Assembly: GCA_036489875.1 (NCBI GenBank)
Contig: DASXEZ010000147.1
Location: 1 to 64,000, forward strand
Source: Palsa-513 sp036489875
Lineage (GTDB): Bacteria; Actinomycetota; Thermoleophilia; Solirubrobacterales; Solirubrobacteraceae
Direction of reading: 5' to 3'
Length of the DNA: 64,000 nt
Both the position numbers and the translations under genes were made by a program. Shown in pieces: positions 7,610-15,903 of this stretch. The notes under the pieces were generated by a model that did no database searches, was not told the origin of the DNA, and was given only the letters and a program-made list of their open reading frames with translations. Each line of letters starts with the position of its first letter. Position 1 is the first letter of the stretch.

Positions 7610-8725
7610 TCAGCTCTCTAGAGCCACACGCTCGTCGAGGAGGCGGAGCAACTGCGGCGGCCTGCCGTCCTCGACGAGGATCGCGCCGCCGGGCCAGTAG
7701 GGGCTCGAGGCGTCGCGGCTGGTGAAGGCTCTGGTGTTGACCCAGGAGCCGCTGTTATGCAGACGGACGCCGTTGGGCGTGAGCCACTCGGCGGGCTCAT
7801 CACCCTCGTGCGGACCGCTGCGGTGGGTGTGGCCGAAGATCACGTGGCGCGCGGGGATCTCGAGTCGCTCAACGGTAGTCGCCATCGCGCGCAGGCCGGC
7901 GCGGCGCAGCTCATCCAGTGAGATCTCGGTGCGCAGCGGCCCGAGCCCGAGCGCGTTGGCGCCGCGCACGAGCCACGGGAAGGCCAGCGGCAGCGCCCGC
8001 GCGCGCAGCGCCGGCGCGCGCAGCGCCCGCGCGCGCAGCGCCCGCGTGCCCCCGCTCCGGCGCAGCGCCTGCCAGGCTCCGACGGTGCGCCCGCCCTCGA
8101 CGGTCGCCGATGAGCGACCGCTCTGGGCGGCGGCCTGGACCCAGGCGTAGACGGGGGCGATCACGGCCTCGTAGTCGTCGGGTGAGTGCACGTCGTCCCA
8201 GCGGCGGCTCGAGTCGAGCGCGATGCGTCCGCTGATGGCGACCGCCACGCGCTCGATCGTGGGCACCGTCATGTGCAGATCGAGGTAGTGGCCGTGGGTC
8301 GCATAGACGCCGTCGGCGAGCCAGACCCCGGGGTAGGCGACCTCGACCCGCGCCGGCGCCAGCATCGCCGCGGTCGCCTGCGCCGCAAACGAGGCCTCGG
8401 CGGGCGACCAGCGCTGCTCGAGGGCCAGCGGCTGCTCGCGGCGCTCGAGCCAGCCGGTGATCAGGGCATGGTCGTGGTTGCCGGGAACGAGCACGACCGG
8501 GCGATCACCGAGCCATGCCCCGAGACGCTCGAGCATGGTTCGGGCGCGGGCCAGCACCTCGACCACGCTCCCCTGGCGCAGCTCGAGCGTGTCGCCGAGG
8601 AGGACCAGGCGGTCGACGCCCTCGAGCGCTTCGAAGAGGATCTCGAGCACGTCCTCGCGGCGGAGGACGTCATTGCCGGCCCGCGACCCGAGATGCAGGT
8701 CGGATACGACCAGCGTGCGCGTCAC
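7610..8725 (-). CDS. Calcineurin-like metallophosphoesterase
   Basis: 371 residues. Metallophosphoesterase motifs in order: 'VVSDLHLGS' (DxH, near residue 8), 'LLGDTLEL' (GD), 'VPGNHDH' (GNHD), 'ATHGHYLD', and C-terminal 'IFGHTHRS' (GHTH). Similar in layout to UDP-2,3-diacylglucosamine hydrolase-type enzymes but longer. A mid-protein Arg/Ala/Leu stretch is encoded by four 15-bp repeats. It lies 12 bases after ispH, probably co-transcribed. Natural substrate unknown. Confidence 0.85.
   Translation of the reverse strand: MTRTLVVSDLHLGSRAGNDVLRREDVLEILFEALEGVDRLVLLGDTLELRQGSVVEVLARARTMLERLGAWLGDRPVVLVPGNHDHALITGWLERREQPLALEQRWSPAEASFAAQATAAMLAPARVEVAYPGVWLADGVYATHGHYLDLHMTVPTIERVAVAISGRIALDSSRRWDDVHSPDDYEAVIAPVYAWVQAAAQSGRSSATVEGGRTVGAWQALRRSGGTRALRARALRAPALRARALPLAFPWLVRGANALGLGPLRTEISLDELRRAGLRAMATTVERLEIPARHVIFGHTHRSGPHEGDEPAEWLTPNGVRLHNSGSWVNTRAFTSRDASSPYWPGGAILVEDGRPPQLLRLLDERVALES
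7991..8050. repeat. Four tandem 15-bp repeats inside the phosphoesterase gene
   Basis: Units begin at 7991, 8006, 8021 and 8036, each close to CAGCGCCCGCGCGCG. Being a multiple of three, they add in-frame pentapeptides of the Arg-Ala-Leu-Arg-Ala type, so copy number can change without breaking the gene. Confidence 0.9.
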
Positions 8726-8737
8726 TACAGAGCCGAT

Positions 8738-9700
8738 CTAGCGCGGTGGCGCGGCGGCGCGAATGGTCTTGGGCAACATGAAGCGGACGTCCTCGCGCGT
8801 GACCGTCACCTCGGAGATGTCACTCACGCCGCGCTCGCGGAAGACGCTGACGAGCTCCTGCACGAGCTCCTCCGGCGCGCTCGCGCCCGAGGTGATGCCG
8901 AGGGTGCGAACGCCCTCCAGCCATTGCTCGTCGAGCTCGCCGGCGTTGTCGATCAGGTGCGCGCTGGCGCCGTAGTCGCGCGCCACCTCGACCAGGCGCA
9001 GGGAGTTCGAGGAGTTGCGCGAGCCGATCACGAGGACCAGATCGCACATCCTCGCCAGCTGCTGCACCGCGGCCTGGCGGTTGGTGGTGGCGTAACAGAT
9101 GTCGTCGGTGCGCGGGCCGACGATCGCCGGGAAGCGCTCGCGCAGACGGGCGATGATCCCGACTGTCTCATCGACCGAGAGGGTGGTCTGGGAGATGAAG
9201 GCGACCTTCTCGGGGTCCTCGAGCACGAGCTCGTCGACGTCCTCCTCGGTCTGCACGAGGATCATGCTGTCGGGGGCCTCGCCCATCGTGCCCTCGACCT
9301 CCTCATGCCCGTCGTGGCCGACGAGGATGATCGTGTAGCCGTCGGCGGCGAAGCGCCGCGCCTCGACGTGGACCTTGGTGACCAGAGGACAGGTCGCATC
9401 GATCGTGCGCAACTGCCGCTCGGTGGCGTTGGCGTGCACCGTCGGGGCGACGCCGTGGGCCGAGAAGACGGTGACCGAGCCCTCGGGGATCTCGAGCTCG
9501 CTGTCGACGAAGATCGCGCCCTGCTTGCGCAGCTCCGCGACGACGTGCTTGTTGTGGACGATCTCCTTGCGCACATAGACCGGCGGCCCGTAGCGGTCGA
9601 GCGCGCGCTCGACGGTCTGCACAGCCCGATCGACACCGGCGCAGTAACCGCGCGGCGCGGCGAGCAGGATCTTCTCGATGGTGTGGGTCACTACGGCCAC
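8738..9700 (-). CDS. ispH: 4-hydroxy-3-methylbut-2-enyl diphosphate reductase IspH (LytB)
   Basis: 320 residues with the three [4Fe-4S] cysteines in APRGYCAG, IDATCPLV and DICYATTNRQ, and catalytic-pocket motifs 'FSAHGV' and 'SRNSSNS'. Last enzyme of the MEP isoprenoid pathway, giving IPP and DMAPP. Starts with GTG directly behind a TAGAAT box, so the message is probably leaderless. Followed 12 bases later by the phosphoesterase gene. Confidence 0.95.
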   Translation of the reverse strand: MAVVTHTIEKILLAAPRGYCAGVDRAVQTVERALDRYGPPVYVRKEIVHNKHVVAELRKQGAIFVDSELEIPEGSVTVFSAHGVAPTVHANATERQLRTIDATCPLVTKVHVEARRFAADGYTIILVGHDGHEEVEGTMGEAPDSMILVQTEEDVDELVLEDPEKVAFISQTTLSVDETVGIIARLRERFPAIVGPRTDDICYATTNRQAAVQQLARMCDLVLVIGSRNSSNSLRLVEVARDYGASAHLIDNAGELDEQWLEGVRTLGITSGASAPEELVQELVSVFRERGVSDISEVTVTREDVRFMLPKTIRAAAPPR

Positions 9701-9706
9701 AGCTGG

Positions 9707-9712
9707 ATTCTA
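9707..9712 (-). promoter_or_regulatory. -10 box of leaderless ispH promoter
   Basis: TAGAAT on the minus strand, six bases before the GTG start of ispH, with no ribosome binding site in between. Confidence 0.55.
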
Positions 9713-9850
9713 CGGGGGCTCGCGCCCCGTCCCGGTGATCGTGGCGCGGCCACGCCGCGCGAGCGCTCGCCGGCGGCCGGGCGCGGCGCACGCACGTCCA
9801 TCCCAGACGGTACTCCCGCGCGGGCGGGCGTGCGGCGGGCGGTCGAGCGG

Positions 9851-9879
9851 TTGACGGAGCCGCCGCCCTCGCCTAGCCT
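9851..9879 (+). promoter_or_regulatory. Promoter of acyl-CoA synthetase gene
   Basis: TTGACG (9851-9856), 17-base spacer, TAGCCT (9874-9879), about 50 bases before the GTG start. No inverted repeat of the FadR type is seen here. Confidence 0.55.
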
Positions 9880-9935
9880 GCCTGCCGCGGCGCCGTCACC
9901 GGCGCATTGGTCCCCGATTTCCGAGGTTACGGCAC

Positions 9936-11513
9936 GTGGAGAACACCCTCAGCTGGCCCCTGATGCACGCTGCGCGACTGCACGGTGAGCGCATCGCGAG
10001 CGCCGGCGGTCCCACACCGGTGAGCTATCGCGAGCTGGCGCGACGGGTCGGCGCGCTCGGCGCGGGCCTCGAGCGCCTCGGTATCGCGCGTGGCGATGTG
10101 GCCGCCCTGCTCGCGGAGAACTCGCGCCCACACCTCGAATGCTGGCTGGGCGTCCCCGCGCACGGCCGCATCCTCAACGACCTCAACATCCGCCTCGCAC
10201 CGGCGGAGCTCGCCTACATGACCGACCACTGCGAGTCGCGCACCCTGTTCGTCGACGCCGCGCTGCTGGAGACAGCCCGGGCGCTGCGCGAGCGCTGCCC
10301 GCTGCTCGAGCGCCTCGTCTACCTCGATCCGGGGCCCTGCCCCGAGGACTGCGAGTCCTACGAGGAGCTGATGGCGCTCGATCCGCTGCCCCTGCCGGAG
10401 CTCGAGGGCGAGACCGTGGCCGCGATCTCCTACACCGGCGGCACGACCGGCCTGCCCAAGGGCGTGGTGCTGACCCACGGGAACCTGATCGCCAACGCCC
10501 GCCACAACATGATGGAGTGCTCCTTCGGCTCGGACGACGTCTATCTGCATTCGGCGCCGATGTTCCACGTCGCCGACGCGTCGCTGACCTTGGCGATCAC
10601 CTGGTCGGGCGGCCGGCACGAGTTCCTGCCGCGCTTTGACGCCGCCGGTGTCAGCGCGGCGATCGTCGAGCACGGCGTCACGGTGCTCGTGATGGTGCCG
10701 ACGATGATCCACACCTGGCTGGCCGAACTCGAGGCCAACCCGATCGACCTCACTGGCGTGCGCTTCATGATCTACGCCGGCTCGCCGATCGGCCGCGACC
10801 TCCAGGCACGGGCGATCGCGCGCCTGCCCTTCGGGCTCTACCAGGGCTACGGGATGACCGAGACGGCTCCGTCTCTGACCTTCCTGACGGCCGAGGACCA
10901 CCGCCTAGGCGGCACCGGCGAGGAGCCCTACCGCACGCGTCTGGGGTCGGCGGGCCGCCCGCTGCGCGGAGTCCAGGTCGAGATCCGCGACGCCTCGGCG
11001 GGCGCGCTCGCCGCCGGGGAGATCGGCGAGATCTGGGCGCGCGGGCCCAACATCATGGCCGGCTATTGGCGCCAGCCGGAGGCCACCGAGCACGCGCTCG
11101 TCGACGGCTGGTACCGCACCGGCGACGCCGGCCGCGTCGACGACGACGGTTACCTCTACCTCGTCGACCGCATCAAGGACATGATCGTCAGCGGCGGCGA
11201 GAACGTCTACTCGGTCGAGGTGGAGCAGGCGCTGCTGAGCCACGAGGCCGTCGTCGAGGCGGCCGTGTTCGGCGTGCCCGACCCGCTCTGGGGCGAGGCG
11301 GTGACCGCGGCGGTGGTGCTCACGCCGGGCTCGCAGGTGAGCGTCGAGGAGCTGATCGCGCACTGCCGCACCCAGATCGCCGGCTACAAGACGCCGCGTT
11401 CGATCGAGCTGCGCAGCGAGCCGCTGCCCAAATCCGGCGTCGGCAAGATCCTCAAGCACGAGCTCCGCGCGCGCCACTGGGAGGGCGCGGAGCGAGCCAT
11501 CAGCGGCGCCTGA
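9936..11513 (+). CDS. AMP-forming acyl-CoA synthetase / ligase
   Basis: 525-residue ANL-superfamily enzyme that adenylates a carboxylic acid and transfers it to CoA. Motifs in order: phosphate loop YTGGTTGLPKGVVLTHGN, adenine loop 'GYGMTETAP', 'WYRTGDAGR', hinge 'DRIKDMIVSGGENVYSVEVE' and the C-terminal catalytic lysine in 'PKSGVGKILK'. GTG start fits the promoter at 9851. A rho-independent terminator follows directly, so it is monocistronic. Acid substrate not predictable. Confidence 0.9.
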   Translation: MENTLSWPLMHAARLHGERIASAGGPTPVSYRELARRVGALGAGLERLGIARGDVAALLAENSRPHLECWLGVPAHGRILNDLNIRLAPAELAYMTDHCESRTLFVDAALLETARALRERCPLLERLVYLDPGPCPEDCESYEELMALDPLPLPELEGETVAAISYTGGTTGLPKGVVLTHGNLIANARHNMMECSFGSDDVYLHSAPMFHVADASLTLAITWSGGRHEFLPRFDAAGVSAAIVEHGVTVLVMVPTMIHTWLAELEANPIDLTGVRFMIYAGSPIGRDLQARAIARLPFGLYQGYGMTETAPSLTFLTAEDHRLGGTGEEPYRTRLGSAGRPLRGVQVEIRDASAGALAAGEIGEIWARGPNIMAGYWRQPEATEHALVDGWYRTGDAGRVDDDGYLYLVDRIKDMIVSGGENVYSVEVEQALLSHEAVVEAAVFGVPDPLWGEAVTAAVVLTPGSQVSVEELIAHCRTQIAGYKTPRSIELRSEPLPKSGVGKILKHELRARHWEGAERAISGA

Positions 11514-11529
11514 GCCAGCGGCCTAGACT

Positions 11530-11549
11530 CGGCTCCATGGAGCCGTTTT
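11530..11549 (+). terminator. Rho-independent terminator after acyl-CoA synthetase
   Basis: Seven-base arms CGGCTCC (11530-11536) and GGAGCCG (11539-11545) followed by TTTT. One of the few hairpins in this window with a T tract. Confidence 0.75.
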
Positions 11550-11568
11550 CTGCGGTCGCGATCGCTGC

Positions 11569-11599
11569 TACTGAACACCGCATTCGGATATACTGAACA
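11569..11599 (+). promoter_or_regulatory. Direct repeat and -10 box before aldo/keto reductase
   Basis: TACTGAACA occurs at 11569-11577 and again at 11591-11599, 22 bases apart (two helical turns). The second copy overlaps a TATACT -10 box (11589-11594). No good -35 is present, which fits an activator-dependent promoter or a tandem operator. Confidence 0.45.
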
Positions 11600-11721
11600 G
11601 GCCGCGCAGGGTGCCCACGGGCACCGTCGGCGCCGGCGGGCGGGGGTCTGGCGCGCACGCGCGCCGATCACCCCATGGCCGGGGAAACGACCTTGAGACG
11701 AGCACGCGAGGAAGGGTGGCG

Positions 11722-12648
11722 ATGAGCGAGTACGACGGGATCTTGCGCGACGGGTATCCCCTGTGTCTGGGGGGCAACATCTTCGGCTGGACGATCGATG
11801 AGGAGCAGTCCTTCGCGGTGCTCGACGCCTACGCAGCGGCCGGGGGCAACCTGCTCGACACCGCCGACGTCTACTCGGTCTGGGCCGAGGGCAACAGCGG
11901 CGGCGAGTCGGAGTCGATCATCGGCGCCTGGATGGCCTCGCGCGGCAATCGCGACCAGATGATCGTCGCGACCAAGGTGGGCAACCTCACCGGCGTCGAC
12001 GCCGAGCAGATCCGCGCCGGCGCCGAGGCCTCGCTGGCTCGCCTGCAGACCGACCGCATCGATCTCTTCTACACCCACAAGGACGACGAGTCGGTGCCGC
12101 TCGAGGAGACGCTCGGGGCGCTCGACGGCCTCGTGCGCGAGGGCAAGGTGCGCGAGCTCGGGGCCTCCGGCTACAGCGCCGCGCGCCTGCGTGAGGCGCT
12201 CGCGGTCAGCGATCGCGAGGGCCTTGAGCGCTACCGCGTGCTCCAGCCCCATTACAACCTGCTCGAGCGCGACGCCTACGAGGGCGAGCTGCAGGATCTC
12301 TGCTCAAGCGAAGGCGTCGCGTGCCTGCCCTTCTTCTCACTCGCGCGCGGATTCCTGACCGGCAAGTACCGCCCGGGCCGGGAGGCCGACACGCTGCGCG
12401 GCGGCTTCGCCTGGAGCGGCGAGTGGGACGAGCGCACCACCGGCCTGCTCGAGGAGCTCGACGCCGTGGCCGCCGAGCACGACACCACCGACGCCGCCGT
12501 GGCGCTCGCGTGGCTTCGCGCCCAGCCGACGGTCGCCGCGCCGATCGCCAGCGCCCGCACCGTCGAGCAGCTCCAGGACCTGGTGCCGATGGCGCAGCTG
12601 CAGCTCGGTGCCGATGAGCTCTCGCGGCTGAGCGCGGCCGGCGCCTGA
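11722..12648 (+). CDS. Aldo/keto reductase
   Basis: 308-residue (alpha/beta)8-barrel NAD(P)H oxidoreductase. The catalytic tetrad is visible as Asp in LLDTADVYS, Tyr in the same motif, Lys in 'IVATKVGNL' and His in 'LFYTHKDDES'. ATG 11722 has GAGGAAGGG upstream; the frame is open 37 codons earlier but lacks a ribosome site. Related only distantly to the second aldo/keto reductase at 26591. Substrate unknown. Confidence 0.88.
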   Translation: MSEYDGILRDGYPLCLGGNIFGWTIDEEQSFAVLDAYAAAGGNLLDTADVYSVWAEGNSGGESESIIGAWMASRGNRDQMIVATKVGNLTGVDAEQIRAGAEASLARLQTDRIDLFYTHKDDESVPLEETLGALDGLVREGKVRELGASGYSAARLREALAVSDREGLERYRVLQPHYNLLERDAYEGELQDLCSSEGVACLPFFSLARGFLTGKYRPGREADTLRGGFAWSGEWDERTTGLLEELDAVAAEHDTTDAAVALAWLRAQPTVAAPIASARTVEQLQDLVPMAQLQLGADELSRLSAAGA

Positions 12649-12661
12649 GCCGGCCGCCCGC

Positions 12662-12683
12662 GGGGCCGCCTCGCGGCGGCCCC
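12662..12683. terminator. Hairpin between convergent genes
   Basis: Nine-base arms GGGGCCGCC (12662-12670) and GGCGGCCCC (12675-12683) with a TCGC loop, between the stops of the aldo/keto reductase and the convergent luciferase-like gene that ends the long transporter operon. Confidence 0.65.
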
Positions 12684-12694
12684 AGCGCGCCGCG

Positions 12695-13624
12695 CTACAT
12701 GTGCGGCATCACCTCGGCCGCGATCAGCTGGATCTGCTCGAGATCGCGGTGATCGAGCAGGCGCAGGTAGCAGCTCTCCGCGCCGACCTCCTTGTAGCTC
12801 AGGAGCATCTCGGTCAGCTGATCGGGCGTGCCGACGACGCCGATGTCGGCGAGCTCCTCGACGGTGTGGTGACCGTTGGTGGCCCGCTGGCGCGCCTGCT
12901 CCATCGTCGTGCCGCAGCACACGGTGGTCGCGGCGGAGTAGGCGATCGAGTCGGGGTCGCGCCCGTGGCGCTCGCAGGCCGCGCGGACGCGGTCGAAGGC
13001 GGCCCGGGTGGTGGCCGCATCGACCAGCCCGATGTTGAACTCATCGGCGAAGCGGGCGGCGAAGTCGGGCGTGCGCCGCAGGCCGCCGCCGCCGCAGATG
13101 ATCCGCGCGTGCGGGTCCTGGTAGGGGCGCGGAAGCGACGGGCAGTCGACCAGCTGGTAGTGGCTGCCCGAGAAGGAGAAGGACCCCTCCGGCGGCGTCG
13201 CCCACAGACCGGTGAGGATCTCGAGCTGCTCCTCGAGGCGGTCGAAGCGCTCGGCGATCGGCCCGAAGGGCATCCCGAGCGCCCGGTGCTCACGCTCGAA
13301 CCAACCGGCGCCGATGCCCACGTCCAGACGGCCCTTGCTCATCTCGTCGACATTGTTGATCGCCACGTAGAGCGGACCGGGAAGGCGGAAGTTGATCGAG
13401 GTGACGAGCGTCCCGAGACGGATCGTCGTGGTCTCGCGCGCCAGCCCGCCGAGCACGACCCAGGCGTCCGAGGGACCGGGGAGCCCGTCGCCGGGCGCCG
13501 TGTTGACGAAGTGGTCCGAGCGCATCATCGCCGGGTAGCCGAGCCGCTCGGCCTCGAGCGCCATCGCTAGCTGCTCCTCGTAGCTGGCGCCGAATTGCGG
13601 CTCGATCAGAAGCTTTAGTTCCAT
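12695..13624 (-). CDS. Luciferase-like (LLM) flavin/F420-dependent oxidoreductase
   Basis: 309-residue TIM-barrel protein of the bacterial luciferase-like family. The typical N-terminal half reads 'LEAERLGYPAMMRSDHFVN', then 'IRLGTLVTSINFRLPGPLY' and 'GRLDVGIGAGWFEREH'. Such enzymes use F420 or FMN for hydride transfer or mono-oxygenation. It is the last gene of the minus-strand operon that starts near 22.8 kb with an ABC importer, ten bases after a cupin gene, which points to oxidation of the imported compound. Confidence 0.85.
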   Translation of the reverse strand: MELKLLIEPQFGASYEEQLAMALEAERLGYPAMMRSDHFVNTAPGDGLPGPSDAWVVLGGLARETTTIRLGTLVTSINFRLPGPLYVAINNVDEMSKGRLDVGIGAGWFEREHRALGMPFGPIAERFDRLEEQLEILTGLWATPPEGSFSFSGSHYQLVDCPSLPRPYQDPHARIICGGGGLRRTPDFAARFADEFNIGLVDAATTRAAFDRVRAACERHGRDPDSIAYSAATTVCCGTTMEQARQRATNGHHTVEELADIGVVGTPDQLTEMLLSYKEVGAESCYLRLLDHRDLEQIQLIAAEVMPHM

Positions 13625-13634
13625 GGTGCTCGCC

Positions 13635-14081
13635 TCAGTTGTCGGGGTCGGTGTCCGGGACGCCCCACGAGAAGCCGAGCAACCGCGCTGGCGTCCCGCC
13701 GGGGTTTCGGAAGTCGTGCATCGTGCCCTGCTGGATCAGCATGTCGCCGGCCTGGATCGGCGTCTCGCCCTCCTCGAGCAAGAGGACCACGGGGTCGAGG
13801 AAGTAGACGAGGTCGACCGAGCGGGTCTTGTGCAGGCCCTTGACCGGGCCGTCCTCGCCGCCCCCCTCCTCGCGGTCGTCGGCGGAGTCGGGCGGCATCT
13901 CGACGTAGAGGCACTTGACCCAGCCCGCCTGCGGCTCAAACGACAGCAGGCGACCCTGACCAGCCATCCACTCCGGCGTCTGCGCGGTGTTGGCGTGCCA
14001 GACCTCCATGCCCTCGACCTCCTCGATCGAGACCACCGCCGACTGCCCGCTGGCGTTCAGTCCGGTGACGATTCGTCGCAT
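13635..14081 (-). CDS. Cupin-domain protein
   Basis: 148 residues. The C-terminal half has cupin features ('VYFLDPVVLLLEEGETPIQ', 'GDMLIQQGTMHDFRNPGG' with the second-motif His). The first motif lacks the usual His cluster, so metal binding is doubtful. Sits between the TIM-barrel genes and the luciferase-like gene in the importer operon. Role unknown; a small isomerase, oxygenase or binding function is possible. Confidence 0.7.
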   Translation of the reverse strand: MRRIVTGLNASGQSAVVSIEEVEGMEVWHANTAQTPEWMAGQGRLLSFEPQAGWVKCLYVEMPPDSADDREEGGGEDGPVKGLHKTRSVDLVYFLDPVVLLLEEGETPIQAGDMLIQQGTMHDFRNPGGTPARLLGFSWGVPDTDPDN

Positions 14082-14134
14082 CTCATCTCCTCGGTGGCGG
14101 TTGGAAAAAGTGAGCTCGCGGCGCGGCTATCGCC

Positions 14135-15004
14135 CTACTCGCCGAGCGCGCACTCGCGCAGGAAGCTGCGCGCCCGCTCCGCGCACAGGCGCCCGGCGTC
14201 GGCCGCGCTGAGCGTCGTGAGCTCGGGCGAGAAGACCTCGGGGCCGCAGGTCGGCAGGCGCCCGTCGCGGTAGAGGTGGCGCACGTAGTCCGCAACGCCG
14301 AGCTCGCCCTCGCCGGGAAAGTCGCGGTAGGTCACCGCCTCCTCGAAGTAGTCGGCGACCACCGGCTCGCGCGAGGCGTCGCAGAGCTGGAGGTGAAAGA
14401 CCTTCTCGAGCGGGATCTCGTCGAGCATCGCCGGGTCAGCGCCGCTTCGCCCGAGGTGGAAGGTGTCGAGCACGAGGCCGGCGTTGGGCCGGTCGACCTC
14501 GCGGATGATCCCCCAGCCGGTCTCGAGGTCCGGGACCTGGGAGGTCGGGACCACCTCAAGGTGCACCCGGAGCCCGTGCTCAGCGACCCGATCGGCGAGC
14601 GCGCCGAGCGCCTGCACGACCTGGTCGCGCGGAGCCGGATCGCCACTGAAGGGCGTCAGCAGCGTCATCGACTCGGCGCCGACGGCGTCGGCGTAGCGGA
14701 GCATGTTCTCCTCGGTGGTATTGAGCGAATCGGCATGCGGCCCGGCGTCGTCGCCGACGTTGAAGCTCGGGTACCAGGCGAGGAAGGGGTCGATCACGCT
14801 GACGCGCGCCTCGCGCGCGCGCAACTCGGCCGCGATCTGGGCGAGGGTAGAGCCCGAGCGCTCGAGCGCCGCGAAGTCACCGCAGAGCGCGGACATCGCG
14901 GTGTAGCCACCGGCCGTCACGGCCTCCGCGCGCGCGTAGAGGTCGTGGGAGATGACACACCCGCACCACAGCGTCAGCGCAGGCTCGGCGGCCGGCACGC
15001 TCAT
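14135..15004 (-). CDS. Sugar phosphate isomerase/epimerase-like TIM barrel (second copy)
   Basis: 289 residues, xylose-isomerase-like (AP endonuclease 2) fold. Putative metal ligands are in 'RVHLEVVPTS' (Glu), 'AGLVLDTFHLGRSG' (Asp, His) and 'VFHLQLCDAS'. Family members isomerise, dehydrate or cleave sugar-type compounds. Start ATG overlaps the preceding gene's stop by four bases. Together with the copy at 15001 it forms a pair with the transporter, so the imported substrate probably has a sugar-like part. Confidence 0.8.
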   Translation of the reverse strand: MSVPAAEPALTLWCGCVISHDLYARAEAVTAGGYTAMSALCGDFAALERSGSTLAQIAAELRAREARVSVIDPFLAWYPSFNVGDDAGPHADSLNTTEENMLRYADAVGAESMTLLTPFSGDPAPRDQVVQALGALADRVAEHGLRVHLEVVPTSQVPDLETGWGIIREVDRPNAGLVLDTFHLGRSGADPAMLDEIPLEKVFHLQLCDASREPVVADYFEEAVTYRDFPGEGELGVADYVRHLYRDGRLPTCGPEVFSPELTTLSAADAGRLCAERARSFLRECALGE

Positions 15005-15903
15005 CGGACCGCGTCGCTGTGGCGGCGATCGCGCCAGGCCTGCTCGAACTTCTCCCGTCCCATGCGCACGAACTCGACGGGGTCGAGCTTCCACAGCGAG
15101 TCCTCCCACTCGTTGCCGAAACGACCGTCGTCGGAGAAGACCTCGAGCTCATACCAGCCGTCGTAGCCGGCTTCGTCCAGGGCGCCGAGGATGCCCGTGA
15201 CGTCGGCGATGCCGTCGCCCGGGAGCAGGCGGTCACACCAGTTGCGAGTGGGATCGCGCCAGTCGTCGACGTGGACGCCGACGAAGCGGTGCGCGTGGCG
15301 GCGGATCTCGTCGAGCAGGCCGGGCGTGTCCCACAGGTGCCAGACGTCGAACATGATCCCCGTGTTGGGCTCGCCGATGTCGTCGAGCAGCGCCACGGCG
15401 TCGGGCAGGTTGGTGATCCAGGAGTAGTCGGCGGCGATCGAGGAATGCATCGGCTCGATCGCGATGCGCGCGCCGACGTCGGCGGCGGCGCGGGCGATCG
15501 TCGCCAGTCCCTCGACCGCGATCTCATGCGCCCGCTCGGGCTCGTAGTCGCCGAGCGGGCCCGTGGCGAAGATGAAACTGATCGGCTCGAACGGCGCCAG
15601 TCCGCGGATTCCGCGGCACATCGCCGCCACCCGCAGCTGCGGGTCATCGTCGCCGAGCTTCATCAGCGTCATCGGCAGCACCGAGGGGACCGCCGGGAAC
15701 AGAAAGGTCGCCTTGAGTCCGCTCTCGCGCAGGAGCTCCAGATCGCCTGCTCGCGCCTCCTCGCTGCCGTCGAGCTTGAGGCCGGCGTCGATGCCGATGC
15801 CCTGCGCGCCCGCCTCGCGGTAGGCGGCGAGATCCTCGGCGAAGGACAGGCCCGGCGTCGTGTACTCGCCCACGGAGAAGGGCGGGGTGTCTCCGGCGGC
15901 CAT
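15001..15903 (-). CDS. Sugar phosphate isomerase/epimerase-like TIM barrel (first copy)
   Basis: 300 residues, same fold family as the next gene but clearly diverged. Likely metal-site segments: 'ARIAIEPMHS' (Glu), 'TGIMFDVWHLWDTPG' (Asp, His), 'FVGVHVDDWRDPTRN' (His/Asp) and 'WYELEVFSDDGRFG' (Glu). Its ATG shares a base with the livF stop. Candidate activities include sugar-acid isomerase, inosose-type dehydratase or a glycoside-cleaving enzyme; none can be fixed from sequence alone. Confidence 0.8.
   Translation of the reverse strand: MAAGDTPPFSVGEYTTPGLSFAEDLAAYREAGAQGIGIDAGLKLDGSEEARAGDLELLRESGLKATFLFPAVPSVLPMTLMKLGDDDPQLRVAAMCRGIRGLAPFEPISFIFATGPLGDYEPERAHEIAVEGLATIARAAADVGARIAIEPMHSSIAADYSWITNLPDAVALLDDIGEPNTGIMFDVWHLWDTPGLLDEIRRHAHRFVGVHVDDWRDPTRNWCDRLLPGDGIADVTGILGALDEAGYDGWYELEVFSDDGRFGNEWEDSLWKLDPVEFVRMGREKFEQAWRDRRHSDAVR

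Noticed and set aside
7991..8050. CRISPR-like repeat
   Set aside because: Units are 15 bp, contiguous without spacers and inside a coding frame.
8186..9988. A 600-codon open frame on the plus strand opposite ispH and the phosphoesterase
   Set aside because: It mirrors the real minus-strand genes; its translation is low-complexity and lacks any motif, as expected from GC-rich codon bias.
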